Assembly: GCA_964511965.1 (NCBI GenBank)
Contig: CAZEGF010000040.1
Coordinates: 1 to 8,181, forward strand
Direction of reading: 5' to 3'
Length of the DNA stretch: 8,181 bases
DNA from: JAUSNA01 sp964511965
GTDB taxonomy: Bacteria; Patescibacteriota; Microgenomatia; Levybacterales; GWA1-39-11
The translations under genes and the position numbers were made by a program. Positions 6,315 to 8,181 of the stretch are shown here, in pieces. Within the stretch, counting starts at the first letter, position 1, and every line of letters starts with the position of its first letter. The notes under the pieces were generated by a model. The model had not been told where the DNA came from and made no database searches. It saw only the letters and a program-made list of their open reading frames with translations.

Positions 6315-7490
6315 ATGAAAGTCCTCTTTATTACATACGATTTTCCGTACCCCACAACTTCCGGTGGAAAAAATAGAGCGTATCATTTATTAAAATACAC
6401 AGCTAAAAAAGCGGATGTTTTCTTGTATTCGTATGTTCGTGAAGATTATAACCCGGATTCGAATAATGAAATACTTTCATTGGGAGTAAAAGACATAAGA
6501 GTTGTAAAAAGAAAAAAATTATCATCTATATCAAATCTTCCAAAGACAATTTTTCATAATTCATCTATTTTTAAAACACTATACAAAAACGATGACGCTT
6601 TTTTTGAAATTAAAGAAATCATTAAAAAAGAACATATAGATTTAGTCCACTTTGAATCCACTTACACGGGTTTTTTTATCGGTCCCGAATTGAAACGCTT
6701 GGGAGTCAAGCAGATCCTAGGTACCGAAAATATTGAATTTCAACTTTATTATGATTATGCCAAAAACCTTTCTAAATTTTATCTCAAGCCATTTGTATAC
6801 CAACAAGCAGGTAGACTAAAAGAAGAAGAGCTTAGAATGGTAGAATCTTCCGACGCGGTTACGACAATTACTCAAAGTGAAGCAGAACTACTTGAGTCAT
6901 TAACAAATAAAAAACCCTATATTATTGCAAATGGTATTGAGCCAAAAATATACGATTTTAAGTTTGATGAGAATCTCAAAAAAAATATTCTTTTTGTTGG
7001 AAATTTCAGCTATTTTCCAAATATTGATGCGGTCCAATTTTTTTATAAAAATGTTTTTGAGAAGTTGGATCATGATATTACCCTTACCATTATTGGAAAG
7101 CGATGCAATGAGAAATTTAAATTCAATAATAAAAGAATCATACAAAAAGATTTTGTTGCTGATTTGATCGAAGAATATAGAAAAGCCGATATTTTGGTAT
7201 TTCCTATTAAAATAGGTGGTGGTACAAATTTTAAAGTATTAGAGGCTATGTCATTAGGGGTACCAATTGTTGCCCAACCGGAAAGATTGGCAGGCCTTCG
7301 TGCAATCGAAGAAGAGCATTTTTTGGGAGCATCAACTGGTGATGAATACGTAAATCAAATTAATAGATTGTATGATGATATTGTTCTTCGAAAAAATATA
7401 GCAAAAAATTCAAGAGAACTAATAGAAAAATATTACGCGTGGGTAGGAATTGGAAATGAATTGCTTTCGGTTTGGAAAGAATCACTTTAA
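6315..7490 (+). CDS. GT4 family glycosyltransferase (GT-B fold)
   Basis: This 391-residue cytoplasmic enzyme is expected to add a sugar from a nucleotide donor with retention of configuration. The N-terminal Rossmann domain begins MKVLFITYDFPYPTTSGGKN, where SGG (16-18) is the usual glycine-rich acceptor-side loop. LVHFESTY (110-117) and LGTENIEFQLY (135-145) are the typical mid-domain strands. The linker IIANGIEP (203-210) leads into the C-terminal domain NILFVGNFSYFPNIDAV (224-240), with IIGK (259-262), ADILVFPIKIGGGTNFKVLEAMSLGVPIVA (291-320, read as two adjoining motifs) forming the donor site. Glu310 is the second Glu of the E-x7-E motif; the first position (302) is Gly, as in the GGGT-K-LEAM subgroup that also contains exosortase-linked transferases. 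It begins at the base after the TAG of the GT-C gene and ends 5 bp before the next GT2 gene. Length is typical. Donor sugar is unknown. Confidence 0.9.
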   Translation: MKVLFITYDFPYPTTSGGKNRAYHLLKYTAKKADVFLYSYVREDYNPDSNNEILSLGVKDIRVVKRKKLSSISNLPKTIFHNSSIFKTLYKNDDAFFEIKEIIKKEHIDLVHFESTYTGFFIGPELKRLGVKQILGTENIEFQLYYDYAKNLSKFYLKPFVYQQAGRLKEEELRMVESSDAVTTITQSEAELLESLTNKKPYIIANGIEPKIYDFKFDENLKKNILFVGNFSYFPNIDAVQFFYKNVFEKLDHDITLTIIGKRCNEKFKFNNKRIIQKDFVADLIEEYRKADILVFPIKIGGGTNFKVLEAMSLGVPIVAQPERLAGLRAIEEEHFLGASTGDEYVNQINRLYDDIVLRKNIAKNSRELIEKYYAWVGIGNELLSVWKESL

Positions 7491-7495
7491 TTAAA

Positions 7496-8181
7496 ATGGA
7501 TATATCAATAATTATAGTTACTTATAATTCGGACGACACAATAGTTGGATGTGTTAATTCTATTTTAGAGACTGTTAAGTCTCATACATTTGAGATAGTA
7601 ATTTCCGATAATAGTGAAAATGACCAAACGGAAAAAATAGTTAGGCAGAATTTTGGAAAGAATGAAAAGGTACTTTATATACATAATGACAAAAACTATG
7701 GATTTTCCAAAGGGAACAATTTAGGCATAAAACACGCAAAAGGAGAATACGTTTTGTTTCTCAACCCCGACACAAAGATGTATCTTAAAACTATCGATGG
7801 AATGATTGAGTTTATGAAAGAACATCCTGATTGTGGAGCGGCGACGTGTTTTATGAAATTACCGGATGGAAAATTGGACGACGCGTCTCACAGGGGATTT
7901 CCAACACCATTTAGAGCGTTATCACATTTTTCAGGTCTTGCTAAGGTTTTTCCGAAATCAAAAAAAATCGGAGGATACAATTTAACATATTTAGACCTAA
8001 CAAAAACACACGAAATCGATGCTCTTGCCGGTTCTTTTATGATTGTCCCATACAAAATTGGTGATAGACTCAATTGGTGGGATGAGGACTTTTTCTTTTA
8101 TGGTGAGGATATCGATTTTTGTTACCGCCTAAAGGAAGCCGGTTATAAAATTTATTTCGTACCGGAATACGAAGCACTTCA
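7496..8181 (+). CDS. GT2 family glycosyltransferase, WbbL-like (partial, 3' end outside window)
   Basis: The frame opens at ATG 7496 and stays open to the window end, giving 228 residues. Start MDISIIIVTYNSDD is the canonical GT2 N-terminus. ISDNSEND (36-43) is the first acidic motif, NYGFSKGNN (67-75) and LNPDT (89-93, Asp92) form the donor site, ALAGSFMIVP (176-185) precedes the acceptor region, and WDEDFFFYGEDIDFCYRLKEAGYK (195-218, in two adjoining motifs) carries the catalytic Glu/Asp cluster. The remaining motif, usually His-containing, lies beyond the edge. It is a relative of the 769-1653 protein, sharing motif order, but differs in the middle, so the two probably add different sugars or recognise different acceptors. 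The gene begins 5 bp after the GT4 stop, in the same direction, with no visible Shine-Dalgarno sequence. Length in this family is usually about 280-340 residues, so roughly a quarter to a third is missing. Confidence 0.9.
   Translation, partial: MDISIIIVTYNSDDTIVGCVNSILETVKSHTFEIVISDNSENDQTEKIVRQNFGKNEKVLYIHNDKNYGFSKGNNLGIKHAKGEYVLFLNPDTKMYLKTIDGMIEFMKEHPDCGAATCFMKLPDGKLDDASHRGFPTPFRALSHFSGLAKVFPKSKKIGGYNLTYLDLTKTHEIDALAGSFMIVPYKIGDRLNWWDEDFFFYGEDIDFCYRLKEAGYKIYFVPEYEAL

Noticed and set aside
1..8181. TGA recoding (as Gly or Trp) seen in some candidate phyla and mycoplasmas
   Set aside because: TGA ends the GT4 fragment at 181 and the GT2 gene at 1651 exactly where the proteins should end, and no frame needs TGA to be read as an amino acid.
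1..8181. CRISPR arrays, tRNA or rRNA genes, insertion sequences, rho-independent terminators
   Set aside because: No spaced direct repeats, cloverleaf-like segments, transposase motifs or GC-rich hairpins followed by T runs were seen, and there is almost no intergenic space to hold them.

Overview
This is an AT-rich window in which every supportable gene lies on the + strand and is packed end to end: seven genes (five complete, one cut at each edge) with almost no spacer DNA. All seven belong to surface-glycan assembly: a GT4 glycosyltransferase tail, a hexapeptide-repeat acyltransferase, a GT2 glycosyltransferase, a 1060-residue polytopic membrane protein, a second polytopic GT-C glycosyltransferase, a complete GT4 glycosyltransferase and the first 228 residues of another GT2 glycosyltransferase. 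TGA and TAA/TAG all act as stops and the standard code reads cleanly.

Organism: a bacterium. The low GC, near-zero intergenic distances, lack of recognisable Shine-Dalgarno sequences, and O-antigen-ligase-like and GT39-like membrane proteins with extra extracytoplasmic segments remind me of Candidate Phyla Radiation (Patescibacteria, perhaps Microgenomates) genomes. This is an impression, not a proof; Bacteroidota would also explain the missing Shine-Dalgarno sites, and there is no marker gene here to decide.

Layout: 1-183 is the end of a GT4 enzyme. 173-207 is a run of five degenerate 7-bp units that overlaps its stop codon and may carry a promoter. 210-764 is a WcaF-like acyltransferase. 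769-1653 is a WbbL-like GT2 enzyme. 1650-4832 is an apparent natural fusion of an O-antigen polymerase/ligase-like half with a GT-C (PMT/TMTC-like) half. 4833-6314 is a stand-alone PMT_2/ArnT-like GT-C enzyme. 6315-7490 is a GT4 enzyme. 7496-8181 is a GT2 enzyme cut by the window end. The genes meet by a 4-bp overlap, by direct abutment (twice) or with 4-5 bp gaps, so translation is probably coupled.

Inferred working model: the cytoplasmic GT2 and GT4 enzymes build a lipid-linked oligosaccharide from nucleotide sugars, the acyltransferase decorates a sugar, and after export (no flippase or ABC exporter is visible in the window) the polymerase/ligase-like half joins or transfers chains while the two GT-C modules add sugars from polyprenyl-phosphate donors on the outer face of the membrane. 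The item most worth following up is the 1060-residue fusion, which also carries Asp in place of the His of the WaaL ligase signature.
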